DNA of 6,843 nucleotides from an uncultured Oscillospiraceae bacterium (GTDB lineage Bacteria > Bacillota > Clostridia > Oscillospirales > Acutalibacteraceae). Under the pieces are notes generated by a model. It was not told where the DNA came from. It was given only the letters and a program-made list of their open reading frames with translations, and ran no database searches. Positions 5,578-6,843 of the stretch are shown in pieces. The stretch is taken from the NCBI GenBank assembly GCA_900553525.1, contig USDZ01000091.1, positions 1 through 6,843 on the forward strand, in the 5' to 3' direction. Each line of letters starts with the position of its first letter. Positions within the stretch are counted from its first letter, which is position 1. The position numbers and the translations under genes are program-made.

Positions 5578-6545
5578 TTCTTTTTACCTCCTTTTTTGGA
5601 TTTGAGAGGGGGCAGGTTCTCCCTTGTCAGGACGATGAAGATTTCCTCCAGGCTCATCTCCATCGACTTCATGCCCATGAGGGCCCACTTGCGGGCCGCG
5701 AGTCGGTCGAACAGTTCCCGGCGGAAATCCTGGCCCTCGACCGGATCCAGCGCGTATTCGAACACGCCGGGCTCCTTTTCGCCGAGAGGCGAGACGCTCT
5801 GGATACCGGGCACGCGGGAGAGCAGCCCCTGCACTTCCGATTCCGGCCCGGCCACCCGGACCAGGGTGCGGCGGTCGCTGGAATATTTTTTGGACAGATC
5901 GGCGGCCGTGTCGTCGGCCACGATGGCGCCCTTGTTGATCACCACGATCCGATCGCAGACCGCCTCGATTTCCGGCAGGATGTGGGAAGAAAGGATCACC
6001 GTGTGGTGTTTCCCCAGATTTTTAATCAGGGAGCGGATCTCGATGATCTGGTTGGGGTCCAGTCCGACGGTCGGCTCGTCCAGGATCAGGACGGGCGGGT
6101 TGCCGATGAGGGCCTGGGCGAATCCGACCCGCTGCCGGTAACCTTTGGACAGGTTTTTAATCAGCCGTCCGTAAACCTCCTCGATCTTGACCATTTTGCA
6201 GATCTCGGCGATATGGTGCCGCCGGTCCAGCGTGCATTTTTTGAGGTCATAAATGAAATCCAGATATTCCCGCACCGTCATGTCCAGATAGAGCGGGGGC
6301 TGTTCAGGCAGATAGCCAATGCTGGATTTTGCCTGATTGGGCTGTTCGAGGATGTCGTATCCGTTGATTTTGACCGACCCCTCGCTCGCCGACAGATAGC
6401 CGGTGAGAATGTTCATGGTCGTGGACTTGCCGGCACCGTTCGGCCCCAGAAAGCCGAGGATTTCCCCTTCTTCCACCCGAAAGCTGATGTGGTCCACCGC
6501 CAGGTGGCTTCCATACCGCTTGGTCAGGTTTTGTACCTCGATCAT
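5574..6545 (-). CDS. ABC transporter ATP-binding protein (GldA-like)
   Basis: A 323-residue cytoplasmic ATPase that would power the adjacent ABC-2 permease. All nucleotide-binding motifs are intact: Walker A GPNGAGKST (34-42), Q-loop Gln82 in LPEQPPLY, signature LSKGYRQ (132-138), Walker B VLILDEP (152-158), D-loop GLDP (161-164), and H-loop His188 in SSHIL. Residues beyond about 220 form the extra C-terminal domain usual in this export-type subfamily, ending with the EEIFIVLTREN helix and a basic tail, KSKKGGKKK. The last codons of that tail double as the permease Shine-Dalgarno, so the Lys/Gly run may reflect overlapping signals as much as protein function. The start is the ATG at 6545-6543, with AGAAGGAGGG 11 nt upstream, slightly far. 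It is the first gene of the operon. GldA similarity is by overall organisation; bacitracin- or drug-export ATPases share these motifs. Confidence 0.93.
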   Translation of the reverse strand: MIEVQNLTKRYGSHLAVDHISFRVEEGEILGFLGPNGAGKSTTMNILTGYLSASEGSVKINGYDILEQPNQAKSSIGYLPEQPPLYLDMTVREYLDFIYDLKKCTLDRRHHIAEICKMVKIEEVYGRLIKNLSKGYRQRVGFAQALIGNPPVLILDEPTVGLDPNQIIEIRSLIKNLGKHHTVILSSHILPEIEAVCDRIVVINKGAIVADDTAADLSKKYSSDRRTLVRVAGPESEVQGLLSRVPGIQSVSPLGEKEPGVFEYALDPVEGQDFRRELFDRLAARKWALMGMKSMEMSLEEIFIVLTRENLPPLKSKKGGKKK

Positions 6546-6588
6546 ATGCTGCGGATCCCTCCTTCTAGAGTGCCGCCCGGAATTCCGG

Positions 6589-6648
6589 ACAGTCTATAAC
6601 GTATATATTGTACCGGACGGGACTTCAAGATTTGTAAACAGTCTATAA
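6589..6648. repeat. Two direct copies of ACAGTCTATAA in the ABC-operon leader
   Basis: The plus-strand string ACAGTCTATAA occurs at 6589-6599 and again at 6638-6648, 49 bp apart, both between the operon promoter and the first gene. On the transcribed (minus) strand they read TTATAGACTGT. A weak second promoter-like pair lies between them (TTTACA at 6638-6633 and TACAAT at 6612-6607, with a 20-nt spacer). They could be operator sites or RNA elements; nothing in the window names the binding factor. Confidence 0.55.
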
Positions 6649-6680
6649 AGCTTGTGTGTTTTTCTTGTGATTTTCCCGGT

Positions 6681-6720
6681 TGTCCGGTCTGGAAAACGGC
6701 TTTATTATAGCATCCGGACA
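6681..6720. repeat. Inverted repeat TGTCCGG...CCGGACA around the ABC-operon -10
   Basis: TGTCCGG at 6681-6687 and CCGGACA at 6714-6720 form a 7-bp inverted repeat with 26 bp between the arms. It brackets the -10 element and the predicted start near 6697. A further CCGGACA is at 6585-6591 and CCGGAC at 6613-6618. The position suggests an operator, but half-sites this GC-rich could recur by chance. Confidence 0.4.
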
Positions 6721-6732
6721 GGCGTTTGACAA
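6704..6732 (-). promoter_or_regulatory. Sigma-A promoter of the four-gene ABC operon
   Basis: On the minus strand the -35 TTGTCA (6732-6727) and a perfect -10 TATAAT (6709-6704) are 17 nt apart. The predicted start near 6697 gives a leader of about 150 nt before the ATPase gene. TGTCCGG sits in the spacer, four bases upstream of the -10. The upstream side abuts the 25-bp-period tandem repeat. Confidence 0.85.
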
Positions 6733-6736
6733 TCCC

Positions 6737-6785
6737 GCGATGGATTTTTTGAGTCGGGACTGCGATGGATTTTTTGAGTCGGGAC
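6737..6785. repeat. Two tandem copies of a 24-bp element, period 25 bp
   Basis: The 24-bp unit at 6737-6760 (begins GCGATGGATTTTTTG, ends AGTCGGGAC) is repeated without mismatch at 6762-6785, with one T between copies. Each copy carries a T6 run (6745-6750 and 6770-6775). The pair lies just upstream of the ABC-operon -35 and just upstream of a probable divergent promoter, the usual place for activator or repressor sites. On the minus strand the A6 tracts could also act as UP-element-like or bent DNA. Confidence 0.85.
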
Positions 6786-6789
6786 GGAG

Positions 6790-6818
6790 TTGCGGAGGCG
6801 GGCGGATGATGGTATGAT
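6790..6818 (+). promoter_or_regulatory. Probable divergent promoter (extended -10) for a gene beyond the right edge
   Basis: On the plus strand TGGTATGAT (6810-6818) is an extended -10 with a good hexamer. A weak -35-like TTGCGG (6790-6795) sits 17 nt upstream of it. Transcription would start near 6825 and leave the window, so the gene it serves is not visible. An A/G-rich stretch follows (6819-6838). The -35 is poor and the call depends on the extended -10. Confidence 0.5.
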
Positions 6819-6843
6819 AAAAGGAAAGGACGAAGGACGGACG

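Noticed and set aside
6607..6638. Second ABC-operon promoter, TTTACA with TACAAT
   Set aside because: The spacer is 20 nt (or 19 with TTACAA), outside the usual 16-18, and a much better promoter stands upstream.
6725..6755. Plus-strand TTGACA at 6726-6731 as a promoter -35
   Set aside because: No -10-like hexamer occurs 16-18 nt downstream; the bases are explained as the minus-strand -35 TTGTCA of the ABC operon.
6737..6785. CRISPR array
   Set aside because: There are only two copies with a single-base gap and no spacers, so this is a tandem repeat in a promoter region.

Overview
The window looks like a chromosomal piece of a GC-rich, Gram-positive anaerobe of the Clostridia, possibly the Oscillospirales/Ruminococcaceae. 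This is inferred from strong AGGAGG ribosome binding sites on nearly every gene, textbook sigma-A promoters, the serine-rich linker in a membrane-anchored protein, and the gene set. Every gene in the window lies on the minus strand, so it is best read from right to left.

Right part (about 6843 to 1507): a four-gene operon encoding an uncharacterised ABC system. The order is a GldA-like ATPase, a six-helix ABC-2 (GldF-like) permease, a GldG-family auxiliary membrane protein, and a membrane-anchored protein with DUF4340-like repeats. The genes are tightly packed: there are two ATGA overlaps and one 16-base gap. The C-terminal codons of two of the genes double as the Shine-Dalgarno of the next. 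The operon is driven by a near-consensus promoter (TTGTCA-17-TATAAT) with a leader of about 150 nt. Immediately upstream is a 25-bp-period tandem repeat, followed by a probable divergent promoter for a gene off the right edge. A strong GC hairpin lies after the last gene.

Left part (1356 to 1): two shikimate-pathway genes, aroK (shikimate kinase, complete) and then aroF (DAHP synthase of the type with an N-terminal ferredoxin-like regulatory domain, cut by the left edge). aroF has its own consensus promoter (TTGACA-17-TATGAT) and a leader of about 280 nt.

The most interesting element is in that aroF leader. A small ORF with a good ribosome binding site encodes a 32-residue peptide with a dense Phe/Tyr run (FYSYIFGYSFSRSAF). 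It is followed by an intrinsic-terminator hairpin and a competing pairing that would block it. The geometry matches classical ribosome-mediated attenuation: stalling at Phe/Tyr codons leaves the antiterminator arm free, while a ribosome at the leader stop codon covers much of it. Phe/Tyr control of the first enzyme of the pathway also fits the known Tyr/Phe sensing of DAHP synthases with this regulatory domain. Both strong minus-strand promoters carry the same 7-mer, TGTCCGG, at the same place in the spacer.
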